Shown: positions 43,178 through 54,391, counted from the stretch's first letter. The stretch: DNA of 64,000 nt from Desulfovibrio sp. (GCF_009712225.1 NZ_WASP01000005.1:276481-340480); one strand, 5' to 3'. Translations and numbers: made by a program. The notes: a model not told the origin generated them from the sequence alone.

Positions 43178-45469
43178 CTAGCTATTATAGAAGTTGATCA
43201 GGCAACCGTCGAGGATGATCTTGCGTTCGTCGCTGGTCAGTTCCTTGAGGGCAAGGCTGATCTGCTGGGCCTTGCCGTCTTCGCTGGCAACGTAGCCGGT
43301 AAAAGAGGGGTCGGCGTTCTGCACGGCGCTGCGCACATTGGGTACCACCAACCAGTCGCCCACCTTGAGGGTATCGGCCAGCGAGGCATCAACAATAAAG
43401 GGCAGCATGCCCCAGTTGATGAGGTTGGAGCGGTAACGCTTGGTGGCGTATTCCACGGCCATGTTGGCCCAGCCGCCCAGCACCTTTTGGCACGACGCAG
43501 CCTGCTCGCGGGCAGAGCCGTCGCCGGGCTTTACGGCAAAGATGGCGGAGCCAAGGCCCACCTGCTTGAGATCGGCAGCGCCCTGTAGCGCATCGAGTCC
43601 GCAGGTGGCAAACAGACCGCGCACCTTTTCCAGCAAAGCGGCATCGCCGGGGTTGGCAAGACGGGCTGTTTCAAGGGCGTTCACGGTTTTGGCGCGGCCC
43701 ACATAGCCGGGGTCTTTGCGCGAAAGGGTGTATTCCGCCAGTTTGAGCGGGTTGGAGCGCAGGGATGAGGTTTCGCCAGAGGGAATCAGCTCGTCGGTGG
43801 TGGTAACCGGATCGGTGATGACGCTCACCACCTGGAGCAGCAGGTGCTCGGGCAGGGGGCTCATGCTCGGCCAGTCGGCAATGTTGGGGCCGCGCACAAG
43901 CTCGGCCTGCGGTTCTGCCTTGCCAAAGCCGTTGTACACGCGGCTGTGGTAGATAAGCGGCTCAAAGGTGTAGGAAAGGTCGGCATTGGCCAGCGCGGGC
44001 GCGGACCAGTCGAGCTCGGTGGCCGGGGTAAGGCGGCCGCCGTTGGCAGCGGTGGCCGCGATGGAACGGGCGTCCATAAGGGCCACTGTGGAAACCTGAC
44101 CGTTGGAGGGCTTGGAGCCTTCACGGTTGGGGAAGTTGCGGGTTGTGTGGCGGATGGAGAGCGCTCCGTGGGCCGGGGTATCGCCAGCGCCAAAGCAGGG
44201 ACCGCAGAAGGCGGTTTTCATCACAGCGCCAGCCAGCATGAGCTTGGCCGTTGCGCCGTTTTTGACCAGGGCGAGGCCCTGGGGTTCACTGGCGGGGTAC
44301 ACGGCCAGGTTGAAAGCCTGATTGCCCGTTGTTTTGCCGTCGAGAATTGCGGCGGCCAGAGCGATGTTTTCAAAGTTGCCGCCAGCGCAGCCAGCGATAA
44401 TGCCCTGATCAACCCACACTCCGCCGTCGCGTACCTTGGCGCGCATGTTCAGACCCTTGGCCGCGTCGCCAAACTGGCGCTGGGCTTCAGCCTCTACCTC
44501 GGCCAGCAGCTCGGCGCCGTGCTTGGCCACCTCGGCCACAGGGTAAACGTTGCTGGGGTGGAAGGGCAGGGCGATCATGGGCACGATGCGGCTGAGGTCA
44601 ACGCGGATCAGGCCGTCATAGCAGGCGGGGCCTTCGAGGCACAGTTCGGCGTAGTCTTCGGCGCGGCCATGCATGGCCATGTAGTCGCGCACCTTTTCGT
44701 CGGTGGTCCAGATGGAAGAAAGACAGGTGGTTTCGGTGGTCATGACGTCGATACCGCAGCGGTATTCCACAGAAAGACCCGCCACGCCGGGGCCCATGAA
44801 TTCCATGACCTTGTTTTTGACAAAGCCGTTTTTGAACACCGCGCCGATGATGGCAAGGGCCACGTCCTGCGGGCCGACACCGGGGCGGGGCGCGCCCTCA
44901 AGCCACACCGCAACCTTTTGCGGATTGGTCACGTCGTAGGTCTTGCCCAGCAGCTGCTTGACCAGTTCCGGGCCGCCTTCGCCAATGGCCATGACGCCCA
45001 GCGCGCCGTAGCGGGTGTGGCTGTCGGAGCCAAGGATCATACCGCCGCACCTGGTCATCATTTCGCGCACGTACTGGTGGATTACAGCCAGATGCGGGGG
45101 CACAAAGATACCGCCGTACTTGCGCGCGGCGGAAAGACCGAAGAGGTGGTCGTCTTCGTTGATGGTGCCGCCCACGGCGCACAGACTGTTGTGGCAGTTG
45201 GTCAGCGCGTAGGGTACGGGAAATTCCTTAAGGCCGCTGGCGCGGGCCGTCTGGACGATGCCCACATAGGTGATGTCGTGCGAGGCCATGGCATCAAAGC
45301 GGATGCGCAGCACATCATCTTCCTTGCCGGTATTGTGCGCGGCAAGAATGCGCGCGGACAGGCTGTTTCTGCGGGCGGCTTCAATATCCACGCCCTTGGC
45401 GCGGGCTTCTTCGGCCATGGCTATGCCGTTGGCGTCGATCACGACGGAATTGTTTACAATCTCGATCAT
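43178..45469 (-). CDS. Aconitase family hydratase
   Basis: A 763-aa protein of the aconitase superfamily, which isomerises citrate to isocitrate or acts on related hydroxy acids with a [4Fe-4S] cluster. It has [39 protein letters not shown], and cluster cysteines in the [10 protein letters not shown] and [11 protein letters not shown] motifs. Active-site RNFPNREGS and, late in the protein, the swivel-domain segment [13 protein letters not shown] are also present. Although it resembles aconitase, it groups by eye with the divergent hydratases of Desulfovibrio rather than classical AcnA/AcnB. Its location beside icd and Re-citrate synthase supports a role in making 2-oxoglutarate. The ATG at 45469 was used. 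Confidence 0.85.
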   Translation of the reverse strand: MIEIVNNSVVIDANGIAMAEEARAKGVDIEAARRNSLSARILAAHNTGKEDDVLRIRFDAMASHDITYVGIVQTARASGLKEFPVPYALTNCHNSLCAVGGTINEDDHLFGLSAARKYGGIFVPPHLAVIHQYVREMMTRCGGMILGSDSHTRYGALGVMAIGEGGPELVKQLLGKTYDVTNPQKVAVWLEGAPRPGVGPQDVALAIIGAVFKNGFVKNKVMEFMGPGVAGLSVEYRCGIDVMTTETTCLSSIWTTDEKVRDYMAMHGRAEDYAELCLEGPACYDGLIRVDLSRIVPMIALPFHPSNVYPVAEVAKHGAELLAEVEAEAQRQFGDAAKGLNMRAKVRDGGVWVDQGIIAGCAGGNFENIALAAAILDGKTTGNQAFNLAVYPASEPQGLALVKNGATAKLMLAGAVMKTAFCGPCFGAGDTPAHGALSIRHTTRNFPNREGSKPSNGQVSTVALMDARSIAATAANGGRLTPATELDWSAPALANADLSYTFEPLIYHSRVYNGFGKAEPQAELVRGPNIADWPSMSPLPEHLLLQVVSVITDPVTTTDELIPSGETSSLRSNPLKLAEYTLSRKDPGYVGRAKTVNALETARLANPGDAALLEKVRGLFATCGLDALQGAADLKQVGLGSAIFAVKPGDGSAREQAASCQKVLGGWANMAVEYATKRYRSNLINWGMLPFIVDASLADTLKVGDWLVVPNVRSAVQNADPSFTGYVASEDGKAQQISLALKELTSDERKIILDGCLINFYNS

Positions 45470-45523
45470 GGCAGACCTTCAGGGGTTTGCGGGTCGCTGG
45501 CGCGACGCGGGTTAGCTAGAGTA

Positions 45524-45548
45524 TTTCAAAGTTGAAATGCTCCGGCGT
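45524..45548 (+). repeat. Imperfect direct repeat, left copy
   Basis: Twenty of 25 bases match the right copy at 45695-45719 (shared core CAAAGTT ... TGCTCC.GCGT). The left copy contains the small palindrome ATTTCAA-AG-TTGAAAT, and a 9-bp hairpin GGCGTCTGC-ATAG-GCAGACGCC (45544-45565) overlaps its end. Confidence 0.5.
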
Positions 45549-45676
45549 CTGCATAGGCAGACGCCCGCCGTATCGGCGTAACGCAGCTTCAGCCGTTGGT
45601 GAGCTTGTGAGCCTTACGGATGAAGACAGCAACGCTACTTGTTTGCGCTGGTCAGCGCCGGGACGTGTGTGTCTAA

Positions 45677-45704
45677 AACTTTGAGAATGTACATTCTCAA
45701 AGTT
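45677..45704. repeat. Perfect 28-bp palindrome
   Basis: AACTTTGAGAATGT followed directly by its complement ACATTCTCAAAGTT. It overlaps the last bases of the LysE gene and the right copy of the direct repeat. Confidence 0.75.
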
Positions 45705-45719
45705 AATCTGCTCCAGCGT
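45695..45719 (+). repeat. Imperfect direct repeat, right copy
   Basis: Matches 20 of 25 bases of the left copy at 45524-45548. It overlaps the LysE stop codon, so the C-terminal codons of that gene lie in the repeat. Confidence 0.5.
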
Positions 45720-46398
45720 GTGCCGTGGCCAGTTTGAGGCCAAAGGCAATGAACACAAGGCCCGTACAGCGGTGCATCCACTTCTGGAAGCGGCTGTTTT
45801 CAAAAATGTGCCGTATGCGGCCCAGCATGTAGGCCAGCGGCACATACCAGAACAGACACAGGCCCGACATGATGCTGCCCAGCGTTAAAAACTGCGGGGC
45901 AAGCGGTGCGTGCGGGTCCATGAACTGGGGGAGAAATGTCAAAAAAATCAGCACGGCCTTGGGATTGAGCGCATTGGTCAAGAAGCCCTGGCCGAAAAAA
46001 TGCAGCCATTGGCGCATGCTGAGGCGCTGCGCGGGAGGGGTGGCATCTGCCTGGGTATGGGTTTGGTGCGCCGTTTTGACCACCGCCGAGCTCACAGGCT
46101 GACCAGCACGCTGAGCGGCGCGCAGGGCCTGAATGCCCAGCCACGCCAGATAGGCGGCACCAATGTATTTGAGAATGCTGAACCACAGCACAGACTGGGC
46201 GATGATGGCCGAAATGCCCAGCATGGCCGCAGTGGTGTGCACACAGATGCCAAGGGCGACGCCAACGGCAGCGGCCTGGCCCTGCGGGCGACCATTCATA
46301 AGCGAAATTTTTGCTATGAGGGCAAAGTCCGGCCCCGGCAGCATCACCAGAATGGCGGCCATAGGCACAAACAGCAGCAGGTTGTCCAGTGAGATCAT
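45703..46398 (-). CDS. LysE/RhtB family amino acid exporter
   Basis: A 231-aa membrane protein with about six helices and the LysE-family signature LFVPMAAILVMLPGPDFALI at the N-terminus, GVALGICVHTTAAMLGISAI, KYIGAAYLAWLGIQALR, and FGQGFLTNALNPKAVLIFL in the second half. It exports amino acids such as threonine, homoserine or lysine; the substrate is not evident. The loop at about 100-125 is longer than usual and rich in Ala, Thr and Gln. It stands between the icd operon and the aconitase gene and has a structured leader. Confidence 0.9.
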   Translation of the reverse strand: MISLDNLLLFVPMAAILVMLPGPDFALIAKISLMNGRPQGQAAAVGVALGICVHTTAAMLGISAIIAQSVLWFSILKYIGAAYLAWLGIQALRAAQRAGQPVSSAVVKTAHQTHTQADATPPAQRLSMRQWLHFFGQGFLTNALNPKAVLIFLTFLPQFMDPHAPLAPQFLTLGSIMSGLCLFWYVPLAYMLGRIRHIFENSRFQKWMHRCTGLVFIAFGLKLATAHAGAD

Positions 46399-46431
46399 GG
46401 TGGTGGTCCTTCATTCAGGCCAGAGCAGGCG

Positions 46432-46509
46432 GGAGAAAAGGAGCGCCCTGCGGTTGCGCCCGGTGATTGTTTGACCACCGGGCAGAGCCGTAAAACACTC
46501 CTTTTCTCC
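46432..46509 (-). other. Nested inverted repeat in the LysE gene leader
   Basis: Outer arms GGAGAAAAGGAG / CTCCTTTTCTCC (12 bp, perfect, 46432-46443 and 46498-46509) enclose an inner hairpin GCCCGGTG / CACCGGGC (46458-46465 and 46476-46483). It lies 34-111 bp upstream of the LysE start and would fold in its leader RNA. No known riboswitch class was recognised and there is no T run. Confidence 0.55.
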
Positions 46510-46608
46510 TCCTGCCCTTATAACTGACAGCAAACAGGCAGCGGCATGCGCCGTCCGCACCTCTGCGACATCTGCGGGCCGGTGAGGTTAAGGCCAGCGC
46601 CACGTATA

Positions 46609-47751
<1,143 letters not shown>

Positions 47752-47765
47752 GAAATTTCCTTACC

Positions 47766-49607
47766 TTAGTCGTTGTCGCTGTCGTCTGCTGCGGCCACTT
47801 CCTGCTGAAGTGCGCGCGCGCGTTTGAGGAGCTGTTCAAGCTGGATATCCACGCCAATGACGCCCTTGATATTGTCTTTTTCATCAGTAACCGCGCATGA
47901 AACGGTAATGATGAGCTTGCTCGTGAAGTGCGACTGGTACACATCCATGATGTGCAGGTCGCCGGTTTTCATGGGCATCTTGAACCATTCGCGCTGCGAA
48001 AAATCGTAGCCGATGGGCAGGGCCTCGTAGGTTTCCTTGTATACCGGGTCGGTGATGGCCGAGCAGCGCAGTTTGCCCTGATCGTCAGTAAGGTAGCAGT
48101 ACTGGATAAAGGGATATTCGCGCACAAATTCGTCAAGCCGCGCGCAGGCGTGCTTGCTGAAGTCCAGCAGGTCGCTGCTGCGGGCAAGGCGAATGATGAT
48201 GTTGGCAGAGAGCTCGCCAGCCAGCTGCTTCATGTGGTCGTATTCGGAGGCGAAGAGCTCGGGCATGAAGCGCTGCACCAGGGCTTCCATTTCTTCGTGC
48301 GAGAAGCTGGTGGTGCGGCCTGTTTCTTCGTATACGGCCATGATGGCGTCGTATATCTGGCCCACGGAGGGGTGCTTTTTCGAAACCTGCTGGTCGCTGG
48401 CCAGATTCAGGTTGGCGTTGATCCAGTAGGCAACACCGGCGCGGCCCGTCTTGTCGGTAATGATGATGGGCACAGGGCGGCCAAGCAGATGGTTGGTGTC
48501 GAAGATGTTGTAAATTTCTTCGTTCTTGGCCAGACCGTCGGCGTGCACGCCAGCGCTGGTGGCGTTGAAGTCGCGGCCCACGAAGGGATAGTTGTTGGGA
48601 ATGCGGTAGTGCAGTTCTTTTTCAAAGAACTCGGCAACTTCACTCAGAATGGTGGTGTCGGCGGCGGCGTCGTCGCCCGTAAGCGAAATGTATTCGATCA
48701 GCAGGGCTTCAAGCGGGGTGTTGCCCGTGCGTTCGCCAAAGCCGAAAAGCGTGCTGTTGACCGCGCCGCAGCCATACAGCCAGGCGGTGACGCCGTTGAC
48801 CAGCACCTTGTGAAAGTCGTTGTGCCCGTGCCATTCAAGCCATTCGCCCGGTACGCCAGCCTCGTCGGTAAAGCAGCGCACAATGCGTTGCACCGAGCGG
48901 GGCAGCGCCGCGCCGGGGTAGGGCACGCCATAACCCATGGTGTCGCACAGGCGAATCTTGACCGGCATGCCGCTCTGGCGCGAGAGCTCCATGAGCCGCT
49001 GGGCCAGGGGTAGACAAAAACCGTAGATATCTGCTCGGGTTACGTCTTCAAAGTGGCAGCGGGGAATGATGCCCCATTCCAGGGCCTGTTCGGCCATGCC
49101 TACGTACATGTCCATGGCCTGCTGGCGGGTTTTGCCCAGCTTGAGAAAAATATGGTAGTCCGAAACGCTGGTGAGCATGCCGGTTTCGTCAAATTCCATG
49201 TCGCGGGCGAGCTTGAGGTCGTCCTTGGTGGCGCGAATCCAGGCGGTCACACGCGGAAAGCGGTAGCCTCTGGCGCGGCACACATCAATGCACTTGCGGT
49301 CTTTGGCCGAGTACAGAAAAAATTCAGAAGCCGTGATGAGTCCGGTTTTTCCGCCGAGCCTGTGCAGAAAATCGAACATCTTTGCCACTTGCTTGACCGT
49401 ATAGGGGGGGCGGGCCTGCTGGCCATCGCGAAAGGTCGTGTCGGTGATGCGCATCTGTTCTGCGGGGCGGGGGGCCAGCAGAACCTCGTCAAACGAGGTG
49501 CGGCAAATACTGGTGTAGGGGAAAAGCTCACGGTAGAGCTGCGGTTTTTCCGGCTCCTGCATGACCAGGGTACGGCTGCCTCCAGTTTGGTGAATAACGT
49601 TGCTCAT
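47766..49607 (-). CDS. Re-type citrate synthase (HMGL-like) with C-terminal Cache-like domain
   Basis: The N-terminal ~420 residues belong to the homocitrate/isopropylmalate synthase family: ITDTTFRDGQQ (54-64), CHFEDVTRAD, HGHND (260-264) and GERTGNTPLE. In Desulfovibrio and clostridia members of this family act as Re-citrate synthase, and the adjacent icd supports that here. Homocitrate or citramalate synthesis are alternatives. Residues about 490-600 form a second unit resembling the membrane-distal half of a Cache (PDC) sensor: YDFSQREWF, MDVYQSHFTSKLIITVSCAV and IKGVIGVDIQLEQLL. There is no membrane segment, so this sensor-like domain would be cytoplasmic. I start at 49607 (MSNVIHQTGG, 613 aa); the frame upstream is antisense to the RNB gene. 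Confidence 0.85.
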   Translation of the reverse strand: MSNVIHQTGGSRTLVMQEPEKPQLYRELFPYTSICRTSFDEVLLAPRPAEQMRITDTTFRDGQQARPPYTVKQVAKMFDFLHRLGGKTGLITASEFFLYSAKDRKCIDVCRARGYRFPRVTAWIRATKDDLKLARDMEFDETGMLTSVSDYHIFLKLGKTRQQAMDMYVGMAEQALEWGIIPRCHFEDVTRADIYGFCLPLAQRLMELSRQSGMPVKIRLCDTMGYGVPYPGAALPRSVQRIVRCFTDEAGVPGEWLEWHGHNDFHKVLVNGVTAWLYGCGAVNSTLFGFGERTGNTPLEALLIEYISLTGDDAAADTTILSEVAEFFEKELHYRIPNNYPFVGRDFNATSAGVHADGLAKNEEIYNIFDTNHLLGRPVPIIITDKTGRAGVAYWINANLNLASDQQVSKKHPSVGQIYDAIMAVYEETGRTTSFSHEEMEALVQRFMPELFASEYDHMKQLAGELSANIIIRLARSSDLLDFSKHACARLDEFVREYPFIQYCYLTDDQGKLRCSAITDPVYKETYEALPIGYDFSQREWFKMPMKTGDLHIMDVYQSHFTSKLIITVSCAVTDEKDNIKGVIGVDIQLEQLLKRARALQQEVAAADDSDND

Positions 49608-49814
49608 TGGGTTCCGCCCTGTCGCGCGGTGGCCGCGCGGTATAAATTGTTGCCGTAAGCCGCTAATATAGCGGTTTACAGCCCTTGCGTCCAGTATGCA
49701 CAGCGCCCTGGCCCCGGCAACACTTGCCAGAAAACCAAAAATAAAGGATTGTCGTTGGCTGCAAGCGCGCCGATCTATAGGGGAGCGGGCGCGCGTTTTC
49801 CTGAAGGAGCGGGC

Positions 49815-51965
49815 ATGTCTGATTGTGTACGCTACCCGGCACCGGGTTGCGTGGTGGAATATTTGGAAGGCAATGCCGTACAGATTGCCCTGGTCACTGA
49901 AGAGGCCGGAGGCCGTTTGCGGCTGCTCTTGCCCAACCGTAGGGAAACGCGCCTGAATTCCTCGCGCCTGCTGCCCTGGCTTGGACCTTTGCACGCGGCA
50001 GACATGGGACGCGAAGACGCCGTGCGCGTGCTTGAAGCGCACAAAAACACGCGCGAGGATCTGGCCGCACAGATACCTGTCATGGACGTGTGGGAACTGG
50101 CGCAGGGCGAAGTGGAGCTTGCCCCTGCCAGTTGGTTTGCCGAGCTTTTTGAAAGCGACCCCAACACCGACCATGTCTCTGCCTATGGCCGCGCCCTGCT
50201 GGCCTGTAAAAGTCATTTTCGCTTTCAACCCCCGGATTTTCAGGTTTTTTCTGCCGATATGGTTAAAAAACGCCTGATCGAAGAAAAAGCCCGTCTTGAG
50301 CGCGAATCACTCGCTGCTGGCGGCGCGGCATTTTTGCGTCTGCTGTGGGAGGTTGCCTGCCGCAAGCGCGAGCTGCCCCAGCCCCCGCGCGAGGGGGCTT
50401 CTCTTGGCGAATGGCCGCCGCAGGAAGTGGCCGAACGCCTTGAGGAAGTGCTGTTTGCCCGCATGACGGATCCTGAAAGTCAGGAATACGAAAACATCTG
50501 GCGCACCCTGAGCAAGGGCCTGCCCGATGTGCCGCACCTGCCCCTGCAACTGCTGGTGGCCTGGGGCAAGGTGCCCGCCCACTACAACTTCTGGCTCGAC
50601 CGCGCGGGCTATGCACCGGGCGATGCCTGGTGGACCGACTGCTGCGACGAGGTGGCGGCCCTGGCCGATGCGGGCCGTGATCCTGCCAAGGCCTTTGTCC
50701 GACAGTGGCCCGATGGCGCGCTTGCAACCTGCGACCAACCCTGCATCAGCATAGACAGCGCCACCACCCGCGATGTGGACGATGCCTTTCATGTAGAGGC
50801 AGAGGGCGACGGATGGGCGCTCACGCTCATGCTGGCCTGCCCCTCACTGTTCTGGAATTTTGGCGGGCCGCTGGACAAGCTAGTGCTGCACCGTGGCACA
50901 AGTATCTATCTGCCCGAGGGCGACTGCCACATGCTGCCCGAGGTGCTGGGCACCGACGCCTATTCGCTGCTGGCCGATCAGGCCCGCCCCGCCCTGCGCG
51001 TGCTGGTGCACGTGGCGGCCGACGGCACACTTGGCGGTTGCGAGATTTCTGTCGTGCAAGCCACGCTTGCCGCCAACCTCACCTATGTGGACAGCCAGGC
51101 CGTACTTGATGCCCAGGCCGCTGGCGAGGACCTGCCCCAGAACGCGGCCACGCCCTATGCGGAACAGCTGCGCGTGGGCCTTGCTTTGGCCCGGCAGCGG
51201 CAGACTGCCCGCATAGCCGACGGTGCGGTGATAATGGACCGTCCCGACCCGGTGATTCGCCTTGAAGGCGAGGGAGCCGAGGTGCGCGTTGAGGTGGGCC
51301 AGGACTATCAGGCCTCGGACGCGCAGATGCTGGTGGCGGAAATGATGATTCTTGCCAGTGCCGCCGTTGCCCAGTGGGCAGCCGAGCACGGCGTGGCCAT
51401 GCTGCACCGCGTGCAGGATGTGGTTTTGCCCAAGGAATACGCCGGTATCTGGACTACCCCGCAGGACATGACGCGCATCATGCGCGCGCTTACGCCATCG
51501 GGCCTTGAGGTGCAGGCCCGCCCGCACGCCGCCCTTGGTCTTGCGCGTTATACGCCCGTAACCTCGCCGCTCAGGCGTTATCCCGATCTGGTGAACGAGG
51601 AACAGCTGGTGCATTATTTCCGCACCGGGCAGCCTCGCTGGACAGAACCCGAGCTGGTTGACCTGCTCAACGTGCTTTCGCCCGCACTGGATGCGGCTGG
51701 GCAGGTGCAGCGCTTCCGCCCGCGTTACTGGAAGCTGCTGTTCTTCCGCCAGAAGGGTGACAAGGTGTGGTGGAACGGCGTGATCACAGAGGAAAACGAC
51801 GCATTTGTTACCGTAAGCCTGCCCGATCAGGGCATGTTTGTGCGCGGCAAAAGACGGCTTTTTGACGAGCGGGCGCACCCCGGCCTTGCCGTGGATGTGC
51901 GCATTGGCAAGGTGCAGCCGCTGTACAACGAAATCATGATTCTGGAAGCGGTTCCGGCAGACTAG
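49815..51965 (+). CDS. RNB-domain 3'-5' exoribonuclease (RNase II/R family)
   Basis: A 716-aa protein whose central RNB domain starts at about residue 325 with SIDSATTRDVDDAFHVE, carrying the catalytic aspartates. It continues through LLADQARPALRVLVH and ends in the TPVTSPLRRYPDLVNEEQL motif. The ~320-residue N-terminal part is not a standard cold-shock tandem, and no clear S1 domain follows, so it belongs to the divergent bacterial RNB branch rather than classic rnb or rnr. The start at 49815 follows AAGGAG; a TTG at 49749 in the same frame is unlikely. Confidence 0.87.
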   Translation: MSDCVRYPAPGCVVEYLEGNAVQIALVTEEAGGRLRLLLPNRRETRLNSSRLLPWLGPLHAADMGREDAVRVLEAHKNTREDLAAQIPVMDVWELAQGEVELAPASWFAELFESDPNTDHVSAYGRALLACKSHFRFQPPDFQVFSADMVKKRLIEEKARLERESLAAGGAAFLRLLWEVACRKRELPQPPREGASLGEWPPQEVAERLEEVLFARMTDPESQEYENIWRTLSKGLPDVPHLPLQLLVAWGKVPAHYNFWLDRAGYAPGDAWWTDCCDEVAALADAGRDPAKAFVRQWPDGALATCDQPCISIDSATTRDVDDAFHVEAEGDGWALTLMLACPSLFWNFGGPLDKLVLHRGTSIYLPEGDCHMLPEVLGTDAYSLLADQARPALRVLVHVAADGTLGGCEISVVQATLAANLTYVDSQAVLDAQAAGEDLPQNAATPYAEQLRVGLALARQRQTARIADGAVIMDRPDPVIRLEGEGAEVRVEVGQDYQASDAQMLVAEMMILASAAVAQWAAEHGVAMLHRVQDVVLPKEYAGIWTTPQDMTRIMRALTPSGLEVQARPHAALGLARYTPVTSPLRRYPDLVNEEQLVHYFRTGQPRWTEPELVDLLNVLSPALDAAGQVQRFRPRYWKLLFFRQKGDKVWWNGVITEENDAFVTVSLPDQGMFVRGKRRLFDERAHPGLAVDVRIGKVQPLYNEIMILEAVPAD

Positions 51966-52146
51966 GGCCGCCTTTGGGCGAACCTGTCCCCAGACCTGCC
52001 GAGGGCATGCCCCGGCATGCCCTGCGCACTGCCGGTTGTGACGTGTGCAACGCAGCCATACGTGGGTATTACGCGTCCCAACGGGACTGTTTAGGGGTGG
52101 TGGGCAGCTGTGCCCGGATTTTCAAAGGCTTGCAGCGGAGAATTAT

Positions 52147-52761
52147 ATGCTGGAAGTATTGTGGATTGCTCTGGCCTATGTGCTTGGTTCTGTGCCGTGG
52201 GGGCTGGTGATCGCCAAAACCTTTTGCCGCATAGACCCGCGTGAGAGCGGCAGCCGCAACACCGGAGCCACCAACGTGGCCCGTTTGTGCGGTTTTGGCT
52301 GGGGGGTGACCACCCTGGCCTGCGATGTGTGCAAGGGCGCTGTGCCAGTGTGGCTGGCCTTTCGCATTAATCCTTCGCCCGTGTTTGTGAGCGTGGTGGC
52401 TCTGGCCTGCGTGCTGGGGCACGTGTTTTCCTGCTTCATGAAGTTCAAGGGTGGCAAGGCCGTGGCCACAAGCATCGGCGTGTTCCTTCCCCTGGCTTTC
52501 TGGCAGCTTCTGGCGGCAGCGGCCCTGTGCTGCCTTGTTATCTGGCGCAGCGGCTTTGTTTCGCTGGGCTCCCTCACCCTGGTGGTTTCGCTGGCCGTGG
52601 CCCTGGCAGTTACCGGCCAGTGGAGCTGGCTGCCGCTGGCCCTGTGCGTGTGCGCCGTGGTGGTGTGGAAGCACAAGGAAAATATCGCCCGCCTGCGCGC
52701 TGGCACGGAAAAAAGCTGGCTCAAGGGCAAGCACGCCGAAAAGCAGGAAGACAAAGGCTAG
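52147..52761 (+). CDS. plsY: Glycerol-3-phosphate acyltransferase PlsY
   Basis: PlsY transfers the acyl group of acyl-phosphate to glycerol-3-phosphate, the first step of phospholipid synthesis. The 204-aa protein has five membrane helices and all three conserved cytosolic motifs: [28 protein letters not shown], and [15 protein letters not shown]. The ATG at 52147 follows CGGAG; the 34-codon extension upstream lacks a start signal. Confidence 0.95.
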   Translation: MLEVLWIALAYVLGSVPWGLVIAKTFCRIDPRESGSRNTGATNVARLCGFGWGVTTLACDVCKGAVPVWLAFRINPSPVFVSVVALACVLGHVFSCFMKFKGGKAVATSIGVFLPLAFWQLLAAAALCCLVIWRSGFVSLGSLTLVVSLAVALAVTGQWSWLPLALCVCAVVVWKHKENIARLRAGTEKSWLKGKHAEKQEDKG

Positions 52762-52781
52762 CTGCGGCTGCCTGCAAATTT

Positions 52782-52803
52782 ACGGCAGCAGTTCTGCTGC
52801 CGT
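52782..52803 (+). terminator. Hairpin after plsY, possible terminator
   Basis: A perfect 10-bp stem ACGGCAGCAG / CTGCTGCCGT with two bases between the arms, followed by TTATAC. The T run is short, so termination may be partial, with some read-through to thrC. Confidence 0.5.
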
Positions 52804-52913
52804 TATACATGTCAGTATGGGCCCCTTGCCGCAGAATGTTTTTGCGGGCAGGGGCGTGCAGACAGCCTGTGGCAAGACTGTTTGCCTGATGCACTTATCA
52901 AGGAGTTTTTCTC

Positions 52914-54359
52914 ATGGCGCATGCGGATTTTCCGGCCTATCGCGGCCGCATGGAGTATGTTTGTCTTGACTGCGGCGCACGTCACCCCGGCGACAGCCTG
53001 CTGTACACCTGCCCCCAGTGCGGCGGCGTGTTTTTGCTGGAAAACCTGGATTTTGACAAACTGAAAGAACGCAGCGGCGCAGAGTGGCGTGAACTTTTCG
53101 ATGCCCGCTCCGCCAGCCGCAACACTGCGCTTCGGGGAATATTCCGGTTTTACGAGCTGCTCGCTCCCCTGCTTGATGAAGACGACATCGTCTATCTGGG
53201 CGAGGGCATTACACCCATCATCGAGGCCGCCCCGGCCCTGCGCGACCGGGTGGGCATTCCCTTTGCCTACAAGAACGACGGCCAGAACCCCAGCGCGTCC
53301 TTCAAGGACCGTGGCATGGCCTGCGCGTTCAGTTACCTCAAGTGGCTGTGCCGCCGCAACAAGTGGGACGAAGTGCTGACCGTGTGCGCCTCTACCGGTG
53401 ATACTTCCGCCGCTGCGGCCCTGTACGCCTCGTATGTGGGCGCACCCCTCAAGAGTGTTGTGCTGTTGCCCCACGGCAAGGTCACGCCCCAGCAGCTTTC
53501 GCAGCCCCTTGGCAGCGGTGCCACCGTGCTGGAACTGCCCGGCGTGTTTGACGACTGCATGAAGGTGGTTGAGCTGCTGGCCGAAAACTATCGCGTGGCC
53601 CTGCTCAATTCCAAGAACAGCTGGCGCATTCTGGGACAGGAATCGTACGCGTACGAAACCGCACAGTGGTACGGCTGGGACATGACCGATCTCTGCCTCT
53701 TTGTGCCCATTGGCAACGCGGGCAACATTACGGCAATCATGTGCGGCTTTTTGAAGATGCTCGAGCTTGGCATCATCAGTGCGCTGCCGCGCGTGTTTGG
53801 CGTGCAGTCCGAGCATGCCGACCCTGTATGGCGCTACTACGATGCTCCCAAGGGCGCGCGCCACTGGCAGCCTGTTACGGTAACGCCCAGCGTTGCCCAG
53901 GCCGCCATGATCGGCAACCCCGTGTCCTTCCCGCGTGTGCGCAAATTGGCAGAAATGTTCATTGAAAAGGGCGGCGAAAATGCCTTTCAGGTTGTGCGCG
54001 TGACCGAGCAGCAGATCATGGACGCCATGATTGTAGCCAACCGTCACGGCCACATCGCCTGTACCCAGGGCGGTGAATGCCTCGCTGGCCTCATGAACGC
54101 CAAGGCTCTTGGCCTTATCAGCGACAAGGAGCACGCCGTGCTTGACGCTACGGCCCATGCCCTCAAGTTTGCCGGTTTCCAGGACATGTACTTCAATGAT
54201 TCCTTCCCTGCCGAATACGGCGTGAAGCCAGATAAAAGCCTGGCCAACAAGCCCGAACTTCTGCTGCCCGAAAGTGCCCGTAAAGGCCGCGAAGTGGCCG
54301 AGTTCGCCCGTATGGGCGCGGATGCCGTAGCGGAAAGACTTTCTTTGCAGAAGAAATAA
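52914..54359 (+). CDS. thrC: Threonine synthase
   Basis: PLP-dependent conversion of O-phosphohomoserine to threonine. The 481-aa protein begins with a small zinc-ribbon-like unit (Cys17, Cys20, Cys33, Cys36). The fold-type II synthase core follows, with the PLP lysine Lys131 in NPSASFKDRGM, CASTGDTSAAAALYAS, the phosphate loop PIGNAGNITAI, and CTQGGECLAG. The start follows CAAGGAG. It shares no operon with homoserine dehydrogenase, which is 8 kb away on the same strand. A terminator follows. Confidence 0.95.
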   Translation: MAHADFPAYRGRMEYVCLDCGARHPGDSLLYTCPQCGGVFLLENLDFDKLKERSGAEWRELFDARSASRNTALRGIFRFYELLAPLLDEDDIVYLGEGITPIIEAAPALRDRVGIPFAYKNDGQNPSASFKDRGMACAFSYLKWLCRRNKWDEVLTVCASTGDTSAAAALYASYVGAPLKSVVLLPHGKVTPQQLSQPLGSGATVLELPGVFDDCMKVVELLAENYRVALLNSKNSWRILGQESYAYETAQWYGWDMTDLCLFVPIGNAGNITAIMCGFLKMLELGIISALPRVFGVQSEHADPVWRYYDAPKGARHWQPVTVTPSVAQAAMIGNPVSFPRVRKLAEMFIEKGGENAFQVVRVTEQQIMDAMIVANRHGHIACTQGGECLAGLMNAKALGLISDKEHAVLDATAHALKFAGFQDMYFNDSFPAEYGVKPDKSLANKPELLLPESARKGREVAEFARMGADAVAERLSLQKK

Positions 54360-54391
54360 AGTTATTCTTTTGAAAGCCGATAAAATCGGTG

